NCBI GenBank assembly: GCA_963583905.1
Contig: OY757310.1
Location: forward strand, 127,174,494-127,238,493
From: Stenurella melanura
Lineage: Eukaryota; Arthropoda; Insecta; Coleoptera; Cerambycidae
Length of the DNA: 64,000 bases
Direction of reading: 5' to 3'
A program made the translations under genes and the position numbers. Below the pieces are notes generated by a model, which saw only the letters and a program-made list of their open reading frames with translations, did no database searches and was not told where the DNA came from. Every line of letters begins with the position of its first letter. The stretch's first letter is position 1. Of this stretch, positions 32,159 to 43,150 are shown piece after piece.

Positions 32159-34400
32159 TCAAGTTACACCTAGATCCTTGAACGTAGATGGTCTGTTCAG
32201 CATGTCGCCATCAACATTATAATTATATATAATTGGGGATTCCTTGGTTGTATAACTCATAACATTGCACTTGCCAACATTTAGGTGAAGATCATTTTCA
32301 TCGCACCAAGCCGATAACTTGGTTAAGTTGTTTTGAAGTTTTTTGCAGTCATTAAAATCATTAATCCTATGCAACATCTTGACGTCATCGGCATATATTA
32401 AGAAATATACGTCTAAGTGATCACTGATGTCGTTAATAAAAATATTAAAGAAAAGGGGTCCAAGTATTGATCCCTGGGGTACTCCTGACGTGGCTCGGTA
32501 TTCAACAGATTTATATCCATTATATGATACGAACTGAACTCTATCAGTCAAGTAACTCTTAAGAAATTGAAGTAAACCGTCAGATAATCCGAATTTGTCA
32601 AGTTTACAGAGAAGTTTCCTATGGTTCAGTCTGTCAAACGCCTTAGAAAAGTCAGTATAGACTGAGTCTACCTGTATTTGAGAATCAATTGATTCAGCAA
32701 TGTACTGAGTAGCGCAGATTAAGTTCGTTACGGTGGAGCGACCTTTCATAAAACCGTGTTGTTGCGTAGATATTTTCAGTTGAACATGTGCATAAATGTT
32801 ATCATGTAGCAGGATTTCGAAAGCTTTACCAAAGTTACATATGATTGTTATCGGTTTATAATTGGTAACATCATTTCTTTCACCTTTTTTATACACAGGG
32901 CACACTTTGGAGTATTTCCAAATATCAGGAAAATAGCATTTTCTAAGACATAAATTAAAAATTATGCAGAGAGGATATGCAAAAATGCTGGCACAGTCTT
33001 TCAGTAGAAATGCTGGAATTCCATCTGGGCCCGCAGAAAGTTTAGGTTTAATTCTTTTTAACGCCATGCAAACTTCAGCCTCGGAAAAGCGTTTAAAGTC
33101 CAAACAGTCAAACGAAGGATTATTAGACTCGGTTACAGGGGCGTCCGAGATGTTAAGGAAGTAAGATTGCTCGAAAAAGTTAGCAAATGCATCGACGATA
33201 TCATTAGGGGTCTCTAGATGCTCATTGTTATAAGTCATGTCTTTAGGTATGCTAGTTTTCCCTTTTTTACCATTGATGTAAGCCCAGAATTTATTGGGTT
33301 CCGATGTGATATTATTTTCGATTCGATTTGTATAAATTTGAAATGCAATTTTAATGTCCGACTTGATTTGTGATCTAAGTCTACGAAATTCAGTTAGCGA
33401 TTCATTATTACCATGACGTTTAAATAATATCAATTTTGTATGCTTTACCTTTATATTTTTTATAATTTCACCGTTAAACCAAGGGGGAAACTGACTTTTA
33501 TTTTTTGGAGTTTTGAACTTGGGTATGTTCTCATTAAAAACTTCAGTTAATTTCTTATAAAATAAGTTAACACAGATTTTAACATCATCATAGTCATTTA
33601 GGAACGACCAGTTAATGTGCAGTAATTGTTCATACAGAAGAGGAAAATTTGCCTTTCGAAAGTTGAAAGAATTAGTAGATTTCATTGGAAATTTGATATT
33701 CGGATTTACAAACTGAGTTTCGAGGTTAACAATAAGAGCAGGATGATGTATATCTTCTGAAACCAATAATTCAACTGATTTTTCCGCAACGCAATGTGAC
33801 TTACATATAACCAGGTCTAAAAGACTTGTTATTATTAAAAACAGAGTTGTATTGACGCAAGTTTTGAAGGTTTAGAAAATTGATAAGTGTTGATACTTTA
33901 GGACATTTAACACTATTCGAGACATGAAGAGAGTACAGACGCAAATTAAAATCACCTAATATAAGCGTATTACTGTCTTGGATATAATCCAATGAAGAAA
34001 TTGTTTCAAATAGAATTTCATAAACATTAATACTTGACTCAGGAGGAATATACAGTACAAAAATATAAAATGATTGTCGATTAATTGTGAGTTTGGCAGC
34101 TACTATATCAATGTTCTGAATAGAAAGGAAATCACCAAAACGTAAATTTAACTTTTCTGCATGTAAGTTGGAATCAATCGCGAGTAAAACTCCTCCGCCT
34201 CTGGACTTATTGACAGCAGTAAAATTTCTATCCTCCCGAAAAATATTGTAAGTGTGGTCGAATAACTCATTGTCAAACACTGAGGAATCAAGCCATGTTT
34301 CGGTTAATGCAATGATAGGGAATGTACAGGCGGCTACCGAGTTGAAAAATTCAAATGTTTTGTTTTTGATGCTTCTAACGTTTTGATAATAAATGTTCAT
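32159..34400 (-). pseudogene. LINE-1 ORF2: endonuclease and reverse transcriptase, one frameshift
   Basis: ORF2 polyprotein that nicks target DNA and reverse-transcribes the element RNA. The endonuclease (33801-34400) has YYQNVRSIKNK, ALTETWLDSSV (catalytic Glu), SRGGGVLLAIDSN, LYIPPESS and ILGDFNLR. A one-base shift near 33820 moves the frame, after which LLDLVICKSHCVAEKSVELL leads into the second part. The linker includes FPPWFNGEIIKNIKVKH. The reverse transcriptase contains AGPDGIPAFLLKD, CPVYKKGERNDVTNYKPI, QHGFMKGRST, VYTDFSKAFDRLNH (first catalytic Asp), SGVPQGSILGPLFFNIF and IYADD (catalytic pair), WCDENDLHLNVGKC and FKDLGV. Catalytic residues are kept. The thumb and C-terminus are lost by truncation at 32159, so it cannot be active. 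Confidence 0.85.
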
Positions 34401-34496
34401 GTTATAACGAGAACGACACTGAGTAGAATTAGTGATAAGATTATGAGTAGCAGTTAAGGTAGTGATGGCTGGAATGTTTGGAGATGTAGATGATTG

Positions 34497-35264
34497 CTAT
34501 TTAACACCTATTAAGTCAGATCTCAACTTATCCCTAGCTTGAATATACGAAATACAATTGTTGATGTCCCAAGCCGCATGGCTTGTAGATATATCTAGTT
34601 TTTCCGCGTTGTTAAGAGAGACACAATTTGTACATTTTAATACTTTGGATTTACACTGTTTGACCGAATGACTTTCTCCGCAGCGAGGACAGGAGGCCTT
34701 ATTTTTACAGAATTTGGACGAGTGATGAAACTCATTGCAGTTAAAACATATGTATATATCAACTGCGTCAAATACTCTACAATTGTCATAGCCGATAAAT
34801 AAATTACCAGCTTTCATTACCTTTTCGTAAGAAATTTTATCCACCTGGAGCACAGCCTGAAACACATTTACATTTTTCTTAGTTGGGAATAACTTGATGA
34901 GATTACAATTAGGATTGATAAGGTCACTGTTCATTTTAATAATGTAGTTGGTCAGTTCTTCCTCACTGAATTTTTCGGTAATGCCAACAATGCGAATTCT
35001 AGGGTTGACGCCATGTAACTCCTTTACCTCATAGTTATCTGCAAGGGTTTCTTCCACAATTTTTTTAAATTTCGCATTTTCTTCTTTGTTTTTACATCCG
35101 ATCAATAATCCTCCATTTTTTATCTCCTTGATTTTTGAGATCTGTAAGTTTTTATGCACAGGATTAACATTTTGTAGAATATCGACTTTAGTCTGAGAGG
35201 TTCCCTGTTCAAGATTCTTCGGCTTGATAATAATAGCTGGCGTAGTTTTATTTTTTAAGAGATC
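34497..35264 (-). pseudogene. LINE-1 ORF1: zinc-knuckle nucleocapsid-like protein, N-terminally cut
   Basis: Jockey-type ORF1 protein, which binds element RNA. The frame is open from the truncation point near 35264 through TPAIIIKPKNLEQG, KVDILQNVNP, GGLLIGCKNKEENAKF, HGVNPRIRIVGITEKF and FPTKKNVNVFQAVLQVDK. Three knuckles follow: CFNCNEFHHSSKFC (C-x2-C-x4-H-x4-C), CPRCGESHSVKQC (C-x2-C-x3-H-x4-C) and a spaced CTNC...H...C. It ends RDKLRSDLIGVK. No ATG is needed for the visible part because the N-terminus is missing. The 96 bases between it and ORF2 fit a bicistronic LINE. Confidence 0.8.
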
Positions 35265-35266
35265 TG

Positions 35267-35290
35267 AATAATAATAATAATAATAATAAT
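35267..35290. repeat. (AAT)8 tail of LINE-2
   Basis: Perfect trinucleotide tract. On the minus strand it is the (ATT)n 3' end of LINE-2. LINE-1 ORF1 begins immediately on its left. Confidence 0.9.
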
Positions 35291-35523
35291 TTATTGGTCA
35301 ACGTTAGATACAAATTGTATATGTGACAAGTCAAGAAGAGAATAAAGAAGGAAAGAAGTATAAGTGCAAGTATATGTCGGCATAATTGAAATACAATATT
35401 AAGATTTAAAATAAGGAACAAATACAAATAAATATAATATTAAACTAGAAACAGAGAACAAACATTGTAAAAAAAAAGCGTAACAAATAAACAGATAGTA
35501 CATTGAGATAGTACTAATTAAAA

Positions 35524-38419
35524 CTATTTATCGTTAAGGAAATCTGATACCCTGTAGTAGCATTTCTCATATAAATAGAGTTTTAATTTATTTTTAAATT
35601 TCGCGAAGTGCGAAATATCTCGGATATCACTGGGAAGAGCATTATATAGAGATATGCAGTTGTAATAAGGCGATCTCTTATACATACTTTTGTGATGCAT
35701 TGGTATACTCAAGAGATTGCCATGTCTTGTGGGGTACTCGTGATAGTTTGACCTTCTTTCAAATAGATTTAAATTATTTTTAGCATAGGTTAGACATTTA
35801 TAAATATAGACAGAAGGAGCGGTAAGAATGCGATTTTTAATAAAAGTGTCTCTACAACTGACATTTATTTTGAGGTCAAAAATGAGCCTTATTATTCTCT
35901 TCTGGCAGATAAACACTCTTGCACAGTCGGAGGCTCCACCCCACGCGAGAATACCAAAGGACATGTGACTATAGGCCATGGAATAGTAAATGGTCATAAG
36001 GCTAGCCTGATCTAGAACTGACTTCATCTGTAACAGTGCAAAAAATGCTTTGTTTAGCTGACTACATACATGGTCAATATGTTTCTGCCAGGAAAGTTTA
36101 TGATCCAAGAATACACCTAGTAGTTTAGCTGAGTCAGAAAATATAAGTTCCTCATTATTCATTAAATTTATAGGAAGCGGTTTTTGAAGGTGAAAATTAA
36201 GACAAACAGTTTTTTTTTCATTTAATATTAGCTTGTTTCTTTGACACCATGTACTTAGAGATTCTGTTGTGTCTTTGACCAATTTATAAAGTTTATCCGG
36301 TGTATCAGCTGACACTGTAATAGTGGTGTCATCCGCGAACATAGTCACGTGGCCTTGGTCTGTGAAGTAAGGCAGATCATTAACGTACAGCATGAATAAT
36401 AGCGGACCTAGCACAGAACCCTGTGGAACTCCTAGTGTAACATTAAAAGTTTCAGACGTTACTCCATCTAAGCTTACTCTTAGCTTTCTATTTTCCATGT
36501 AGGAAATTACCCATTGGAGAATATTTCCCCTAATACCAATGCTATATAATTTTTGGCTTAAAATGTCTTTGTTGACAGTATCGAAAGCTTTGGAAAGGTC
36601 AAATAGCAGTGAAACAACATACTGTCCCTTGTCCAAGGATTCATAAACATATTTAAGAAGATGACAGGCAGCCGTCTCGACAGATTTGTTTGTCCTAAAA
36701 CCATGTTGCGCAGTTGATAGTATGTTATATCTTTCTACATAGTTGGAAATTCTATTGTAAACCAGTCTTTCAGGTATTTTAGAAAGAATACTTAAGAGCG
36801 ATATTTGCCTATAATTATCTAAATCGGAAGGATCATCTTTTTTAAACAGCGGAAAGATAGTAGCCAGTTTTAAAATATCCGGAAAAATTCATGTTTCTAT
36901 TGACATATTTATCAGATACGTAAATGGTTTCAGGATATTGTTTTCGACACTTTTTATGATTTTGGGTGTTAGGCCATCAAAACCACTAGAGTTTTTATTT
37001 TTGAGTTGTATTATAATATTATGTATTTCTTCACTAGTGGCGGGTTCAAAGTACATTGAGTTACCATTGTTAGCCTTTATTGTACAGGGTAAGGAGAGGT
37101 TGGACCCAAAATGATCAATAATTTTTTTTGGTGCAGTAGTGGCGAAGTGGTGCCCAAAGGTTGCCATAACTTCGGTTTTGTCACTTATAACGCGGTCATT
37201 AACCTTAATAATGATTTTGTCCTTGTTATCTTTTTTATTTCTATCTAGTAAATCATTAACAATCTTCCAGGTTTCTTTGTTTTTGTTAGAAGAATTATTT
37301 ATTTTGTTGTGGTAGTAGGATTGTTTAGTTAGCTTTATATTTCTTCTGTATTTTCTTTTTTCTTCATCATAGGTTTTCTTATGCTCAGGACAATTTGAGT
37401 TTGCTGTGACCCAAAATAAATGTTTTAAGTGTATACTTTGTCGTATTAAATCTTGGGTGATCCAGCCTTTGTTATTTTTATTAGTAATTATTTTTTCTTT
37501 TAATGGACAGCTGACTTCATAGCACCATACAATACTATCAATAAAGTATTGGAAGGCATCAGTAAACCCTAAGAAATAAATACTTGACCAGTTAGTACAG
37601 TTTAAATGGTAATTTAAAGTGTCGATTGTATTTTTGTTAATAGCACGGTACATATAAGTGAATGATCCAGTGACGGTTGTTGACTGTTTGGGAAATTTAA
37701 CATTTAATATTTGTGCTAAATGGTCGGCCAAATTCGGCTGTATAATATTGCAGTCATACGTGTTGTGATTTAAATTAGTAATCATGTAGTCAATGCAAGT
37801 TCTACTGGTATAGCCATTGGCATATGTAAAAATGCGTGTGGGTTCCAGTGAAGTTACAGTTAGATCAAAGGCGTTTATGATGTCGTTGAGGATGTTAGTA
37901 TTGAAACTCTTCTTGTTATAGTCTATGTTAAAATCGCCACATAAGACAATATTCCTTGATACTTTCGAAGCAATGTTTAGAGCCTCCGACAGGTTGACAG
38001 CGAAGTCATGTATATTACCATTCGGAGGTCTGTATAGCGATATAATTACCATTTTTGAATTGCTTATAAGGTAACTTATGCCGCATATTTCAATGTGATT
38101 CAATTCAATTTTTAATCAGGGGGTAGTTCCTTAGCTTGAATCTTATTATTTACGAGTATTAAAGCTCCTCCATGTAAATGCTCCACCCTGGAAAAATGAC
38201 TAATAATTTTATAATTAGGACAGCTAATGTTATCTAAGTCATTCCGCTGAAACCAGTGTTCAGATATACTCACTATATCAAAGCGGTGACTATTTAGAAA
38301 TAGTTCAATTTTATCTAGCTTATTTAGCATGCCCTGCACATTAACATTACAGATTTTTAGTCTAGCTTTTTGATTGGTATTAAATATATTGGGAATATTT
38401 TTAACACAGTTCTGAGTTA
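35524..38419 (-). pseudogene. LINE-2 ORF2: endonuclease and reverse transcriptase
   Basis: About 965 codons. The endonuclease starts CNVNVQGMLNKLDKIELF and has VSISEHWFQ (catalytic Glu). After a one-base shift near 38115 it continues SLYRPPNGNIHDF, VLCGDFNIDYNK, RTCIDYMITNLN and NLADHLAQ (ADH where SDH is usual). The reverse transcriptase has SSGFDGLTPKIIK, FPLFKKDDPSDLDNYRQI, STAQHGFRTNKSVETA, LLFDLSKAFDTVN (first Asp), GVPQGSVLGPLLFMLYVND, MFADDTTI (catalytic pair), WCQRNKLILNEKKT and LLGVFLDHKLSWQKHI. It ends EKCYYRVSDFLNDK. A TGA at 36889-36891 (where Gly is expected in SIETGIFPD) interrupts an otherwise continuous frame. Upstream, the frame overlaps the ORF1 stop. Confidence 0.88.
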
Positions 38420-39607
38420 ATCTATAATCTGAAGTTCCGACAGACGAGGGTATAAAAAATCCTTATTAATATTACGTGACATATCATTACTTACAGTCTT
38501 TATGGGTATGTTTGCAGTCAAATTAATTCCATTATTTATAGAGCTAGTTAAGTCTATATTATTTATTGGTAGAGACAAGTTAACATTAGGTATAGTTTCT
38601 GTAGGTATGTTTGTTGTCAAATTAATCACATTGTTTACAGACTTCGTTAAAACTAAGCTACTTATCAGAGGAGGGGAATTATCACACAGATGATTTTTAT
38701 CGATATTAAAATTAAGTTCATTAATATTATTTGGCATGATATCAACAGTTTTTATTACTATATTATTGTTATGTTTGTGTTTATTGAGTGTGATATGTTT
38801 GAGCAGTTTTTTGCAAGCACTCATTTTGCACTGTCTGTTATTTTTTAATTTTATTTGATACATGTAGTCAATGGACACATTGTAGTTAAGTTGACAGAAT
38901 TTTATCATTTTGTCATAGATTGCTGTATTATAAAACTTATTTTTATAAAAAAACTTTGTAAGTATAATTACATTTGTGAATTTACCAATCGGAAAAATAT
39001 TTTTTAGAAGTGAATCTAAATATCTAGAATTAACAATATTTTTTTCGTCACACATTACCACAACATAGTCACCTGATTTATAGTCTTTAACTTTAGTAAA
39101 AATATTTTCTGCCAGCTCTGCAACGCATGCATTAGGTTTCACGAAACTTTCTATAGTATACTTGGATTGGTCAAGGAGTGGATATAATATTTGAGCACAG
39201 TTCTTTCCAAATTCATCTCCTATAATTAAGATTTTGTTTTTACCTAAATCTTCCATCTTATTTGAGGTGCCAGCCATGTCATTTGCTATATTGTCGTTCT
39301 TAGTAGTAGGCATGTTGATGGGATTTCTAATTCTAATACTTAACAGGTTCGGTGATTTTTGTCGATGGAGTTAACAGATGATGGAGTTAACAGAACAAGT
39401 TTCAGTTGCAATTTTTAAGAATTCATCTTTAAATGAATTGAATTCTGAAGTTATACTGGATACAGCTAACGCAATTTTATTGTCCACAATATCATTTAGC
39501 TTAACTTCGTTAATTGTTAAATAGTCGGCGGTGCATTCGGGGCATTTCCAGGACAGGCCAGGAACATTTTTTAACAGGCTGCAAAGATCAGCAGGTCCTA
39601 TTTTCAA
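38417..39607 (-). pseudogene. LINE-2 ORF1: PHD-finger remnant and esterase-like domain
   Basis: CR1/L2-group ORF1 proteins often combine a PHD-type zinc finger with an SGNH-esterase-like domain, and both are visible here. The N-terminal part keeps only the second half of the finger (NVPGLSWKCPECTADYL), followed by a helical stretch (SSITSEFNSFKDEFLKI). A TAA at 39371-39373 lies in a short tandem duplication of GTTAACTCCATC and breaks the frame, which otherwise continues into MPTTKNDNIANDMAGTSN. The second domain starts NKILIIGDEFGKNCAQIL and continues YVVVMCDEKN, SRYLDSLLKNIFP and VIILTKFFYKNKFYN. The GDS serine of active esterases is Glu here (GDEFG), so hydrolysis is unlikely. A low-complexity Asn-rich tail follows. 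Confidence 0.75.
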
Positions 39608-39609
39608 AA

Positions 39610-39970
39610 GTAGGCATGGTACTAATAAATAGAAACTTGCCTACGTAACTTTATTGCTAAAAAATAGCTCATAGCAATAGAATGCAATAAAATACGCTAG
39701 TTAAAGACAATTCAAGACCACAGGCGCCTTTTTCTTGAATTCCGATGAACAGAACAATCAAGAGAAAGTGAGCGTGGTTCACTTGGGGAATAGAAAATCG
39801 TATTCTTGAACACAACTTCTTCTGGTAGGTAGAAGAACGCGCAGTTTCATCTCTTACCAATTTCCAAAGGAACAATCCCTCCCTAACGGAATTTGACAGC
39901 GCACTCGTCTTCTATCTGTCATATGTATTATTAGTACAGGCAATGAAGGCAACATTTTATAAAAACCTCA
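39610..39970. other. Unassigned segment beside the LINE-2 5' end
   Basis: A 68-codon minus frame (39669-39875) has no known motif. On the minus strand, GCAATAAAGTTACGTAGGC resembles a polyadenylation signal region. An 8-bp inverted pair, GTACTAAT at 39619 and ATTAGTAC near 39930, brackets the segment. It could be an LTR remnant, but no TG...CA with a target duplication was found. Confidence 0.3.
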
Positions 39971-40826
39971 CAAAAATTAATAAAAGAATCATCTCCGGGA
40001 TTTAAGGAGGTAATAACCTGTAGAATAAAATGATGCATTCTTTGCACTTCCAAGTTCCAAAATTCAAAAAATTTGGAAAAACTTTCGTTTTTTTTTGTTC
40101 TAGCGGCTAAAATAATGAAAGTACAGAAAAAGTATTCAACAAAACTTGTAGCTCGTCTCTTTCTCTACAAAAAAAGGTCCTTATAAATGTTTGTCTTATT
40201 TAAGCCGTTTAGGAAATAAATCCAGTTTTCCGCTTATAGTTTTGAGCCGCTCAGAAACGTGCGTAAAATGAGAATTCTCTAAGAGTTTCGTACGACCGGA
40301 CAGATCGATCGATAATTCTTGCTATTTAGAGCCGCTAAAAAAATGAAAACGACATAGAATGTAGAGAAAAGTCTCAGATTTAATGTGGAACTAATCACAA
40401 AATTCATAAAAAGCTTAGTAAACTTTATACAGTTGATTTATTCATATCTTTGAATTTTATGCATCCTGTCTATTTCTCCCGTAACAATGGGTGATTTTTT
40501 ACTACATAGATTCAATTCCACGCTCTTTAGCCTATGCGGCTTAAAACTATAACTGGAAAACCCGATTTATCTTCTAAACGGCTTTAGTAAGACAAAAACT
40601 TGTAAAGAATTGTTTTGTAGAGAAAGAGACGAGCTACAACTTTTGCTGGGAACTTTTGTCTCTATTTTCATTATTTTGGCCGCTAGAGCAAAAAAAACAA
40701 AAATCAAAAAGTTTTTCGAAATTTCTTTGAATTTTCCCGGAACTTGGAAATGCAAAGAATGCATCATCTCATTCTCAAGGTTGTTATCTACTTAAATCCC
40801 AGAGACGATCCTTTTATTAATTTTTG
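39971..40826. repeat. Fold-back element E, long inverted arms
   Basis: The left tip CAAAAATTAATAAAAG pairs exactly with CTTTTATTAATTTTTG at 40811-40826. Mirrored landmarks continue inward: CTCCGGGATTTAAG and CTTAAATCCCAGAG; GATGCATTCTTTGCA and TGCAAAGAATGCATC; GTAGCTCGTCTCTTTCTCTA and TAGAGAAAGAGACGAGCTAC; TAAGCCGTTTAGG and CTAAACGGCTTTAG; ATAGTTTTGAGCCG and CGGCTTAAAACTAT. Arms are about 280 bp around a ~270-bp centre. Paired frames on the two strands at 40567-40795 are mirror artefacts. Non-coding, long-TIR type. Confidence 0.85.
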
Positions 40827-41369
40827 TTACCCTAAATGGCTAATTTGCCTGTACAATGAGATATGAATTTGTTTATTTTTGTGTTGATGATTTGTGTTTA
40901 ATTCGTTTTTTATTAAAAGTTTACAATAATATTGACGTGTCTGACATCTTATTAACAGTCCAAATTATGCAAGATATAGAGAATGCACAAGATGCTGAGT
41001 AAACACACCTAAATTTATGCTATATGGACCTATTTTATATATATTTATACCTTCAAAACCATTAGTGGACTTACTAATAAACTCACTCATATTTTTTGTT
41101 TGCTGCTGATTAATTGAAATAAACGTACTGCTCCCATTTAAATAAGATAATTATTACACGTCCGCTCGACTAATAAAAAATGTATACAAACACCAGATAT
41201 TAGTCATCAATGACAGCTATCAGAATTTACTATAATTTCATTGGCTGTTGTTTTCATGGCAACTGGATGAGAGATTATTCATCGGAAAACATTCCTCTCT
41301 CCCACCGTCAAGAATAGGGCTCCAGCTCGAATGGTACGCTAATATCCTCTAGAAATGAAGTCACTCATA
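40827..41369. other. AT-rich intergenic DNA, no gene seen
   Basis: Nothing recognised. The right end grades into the Tc1-type relic, whose upstream coding part is no longer readable. Confidence 0.45.
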
Positions 41370-41530
41370 ATGAAATAGTCATCAAGATGCTTAGATTTAA
41401 ATCCTATAGATCTTATATGAGACCAAGCAGATGAGTTCATACTCTGCAGCAAACAGCATATTAAGCTTTTTCTAAAACAGAGATTTGAGAGTGAACTATT
41501 GGAGAATAGATCAAAAACTTTACTTTGAGC
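41370..41530 (+). pseudogene. Tc1-type transposase, C-terminal relic
   Basis: One plus frame reads IMK*SSRCLDLNPIDLI*DQ followed by ADEFILCSKQHIKLFLKQRF and ESELLENRSKTLL. Tc1-family enzymes have a conserved block of the form W-P-(S)-R/Q-S-P-D-L-N-P-I-E-x-L/I-W just before the C-terminal helices. Both stops fall where that block has Trp (TGG to TAG at about 41376 and TGG to TGA near 41415), and the final catalytic acid is Asp. This agreement makes the call better than chance, though the fragment is short. Confidence 0.55.
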
Positions 41531-41959
41531 ATAAAACCGATACTAAGCCCTTACTAGTATCGTTGATGAAAGCACGCTATGTTGAAACCATTTAATTTAT
41601 TTTTTTCACTTTATTAGCATTCTTTATATCATGTATATTTCCGTTATCTAATAGAATGTTGAGTAAAAACGTAAATTATACTGAATACCTCGATTAACAT
41701 ATTGTCAACATGCAAAATTGTTTAGATGATTGAAGATAACCTGAAAATAGAATTGAATTCTCGCAATAATTATGCATTAGTTTTGCAGAAAAGTGTATAT
41801 ATATCTGGGGACGTACTACAGTCCAAAGACTGACTTTATGAGAATTACATTATTTGTAATTTTGTGACAAAAAGCTATCGTCGATAAATACACCCGCTTA
41901 ATTAAAAGACACTATTGAAATTGTCAAAAGTAATGTATATACGAGGCACGAAAGTTACT
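41531..41959. other. AT-rich spacer
   Basis: No gene recognised. The edge with the following family B copy is indistinct. Confidence 0.4.
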
Positions 41960-42312
41960 GCTAAAAAGAAACCGTGAGCCGGTCTGCCGATCTGTCAGTC
42001 TGTCGGTCCGTCTGTCTGTCTGTTTCCCTGTAACTTTTTTGTGCTCAAGTTTTCTCTGGAACGGTTTGAGACATTGACCTGAAATTTTATCCACGTATGT
42101 ATTATAATGAGATCTGGAACTGGATTGATTTCTGAATTTATTCAGTGAAGGGTTGGGGGATAAGCAGAGGTAGATAGTGAAAAATAACTAAGGCAAGCTG
42201 GTAAGAGCACAACAATTTGGAATTTGGTGTATGTACTAGAAGCCGAGGTCTCAGATTTTTTTATAATAATATCCATCCCCCCACCAACCCCGCTCCATTA
42301 TTAAAGTGGTTG

Positions 42313-42628
42313 TGTTAGAAATTAAAATAAAACTAGTACTTTAGAAAAATAACAGTATATTCCGCGAAGTGAAGAAATAATACAATTTGAATAGAAAATA
42401 TGTTTACATGCGTATCTATTGATAGTTTGGAACCAAGTGTCCTCATTCCCTCCGTCAAATCCCCTCGGCTCCGTTAACATCATCGAACGTGCCTTTTCCA
42501 TAAACATATCTAATGGTGCCTGGCATTGTTCGAGTGCTGCCGATTCTTTAACAGAACGAATTAATATATTAACAGCTCCAATTTGTATACCATCCGCTAG
42601 CAATAGCCAAATCAGCACATTTCTGGCA
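42313..42628. mobile_element. Candidate solo LTR, 316 bp, GTTG duplication
   Basis: Non-family-B sequence starting TGTTAGAAAT and ending ATTTCTGGCA, so the tips form an imperfect inverted pair with TG...CA. Both sides are flanked by GTTG (42309-42312 and 42629-42632). Removing the insert and one GTTG restores TTAAAGTGGTTGATATAATG, which matches AAAGGGGTTGATAAAATA in other family B copies. The minus strand has a 126-codon frame (42322-42702) including VNILIRSVKESAALEQCQ and EPRGFDGGNEDTWFQTINR. That is unusual for an LTR and its identity is unknown. A short terminal-inverted-repeat transposon or captured segment is an alternative. Confidence 0.6.
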
Positions 42629-43120
42629 GTTGATATAATGAAATTGAGATATTCTTTTAAAATTTGGTACAGGTATATATTATAACGACACCTGGAACTC
42701 ATTATATTTTGAGATAATTCCGTTGAAGGTTTGGGTGTTAAATAGGGATAAATAGAGAAAAATATGTAAAGCAGGATGGTAAAAGTACAGAAACTTGGGA
42801 TTTGATGTATATACTAGAAGCCAAGGCCTCAGATTTTTTTATAACATTTTTCAACCCCTCCACTCCATTATTAAAAGGGTTGTTAAAATAAAATTGAGAT
42901 TATTACTTGAAACTTGGTACTTACATGTATTATAGAGACATCTGTAATTCGATTATATTTTGAGATGATGCAGCTGAAGAGTTGGGGGTTAAATAGGGGT
43001 TAATAGGGGAAAATAAGTAAAGTAAGCTGATAAGTGTACTGAAATTTGAGATTTGTTGTTTATACCAGAAGCGAAGACCGCAGATTTTTTATAACATATT
43101 TCAACCCCTCCACCACTCCC

Positions 43121-43150
43121 ACTACACTACACTACACTACACTACACTAC
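43121..43150. repeat. (ACTAC)6 minisatellite
   Basis: Six exact 5-bp repeats, an expansion of the CCACTCCCACTAC phrase present in the surrounding family B unit. Confidence 0.95.

Larger units (their letters stand above)
32158..35266 (-). mobile_element. Jockey-like LINE (LINE-1), truncated at both ends
   Basis: Minus-strand non-LTR retrotransposon with a zinc-knuckle ORF1, an APE-type endonuclease and a reverse transcriptase. The 3' part is missing beyond FKDLGV of the reverse transcriptase, where an isolated family B tip stands. The 5' side ends inside ORF1 at about 35266, where the (AAT)8 tail of LINE-2 begins. Confidence 0.85.
35267..39609 (-). mobile_element. CR1-like LINE (LINE-2), nearly complete
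   Basis: The best preserved element in the window, 4.3 kb on the minus strand. It carries ORF1 (PHD-type zinc finger remnant plus an esterase-like domain), ORF2 (endonuclease and reverse transcriptase), and about 230 bases of 3' untranslated sequence ending in (ATT)8 on its own strand. The 5' end is cut inside the zinc finger at about 39609. The copy has only a few disabling changes, so it is relatively recent. Confidence 0.85.

Noticed and set aside
42419..42685. 88-codon plus frame inside the 42.3 kb insertion
   Set aside because: It is the opposite-strand shadow of the longer minus frame.
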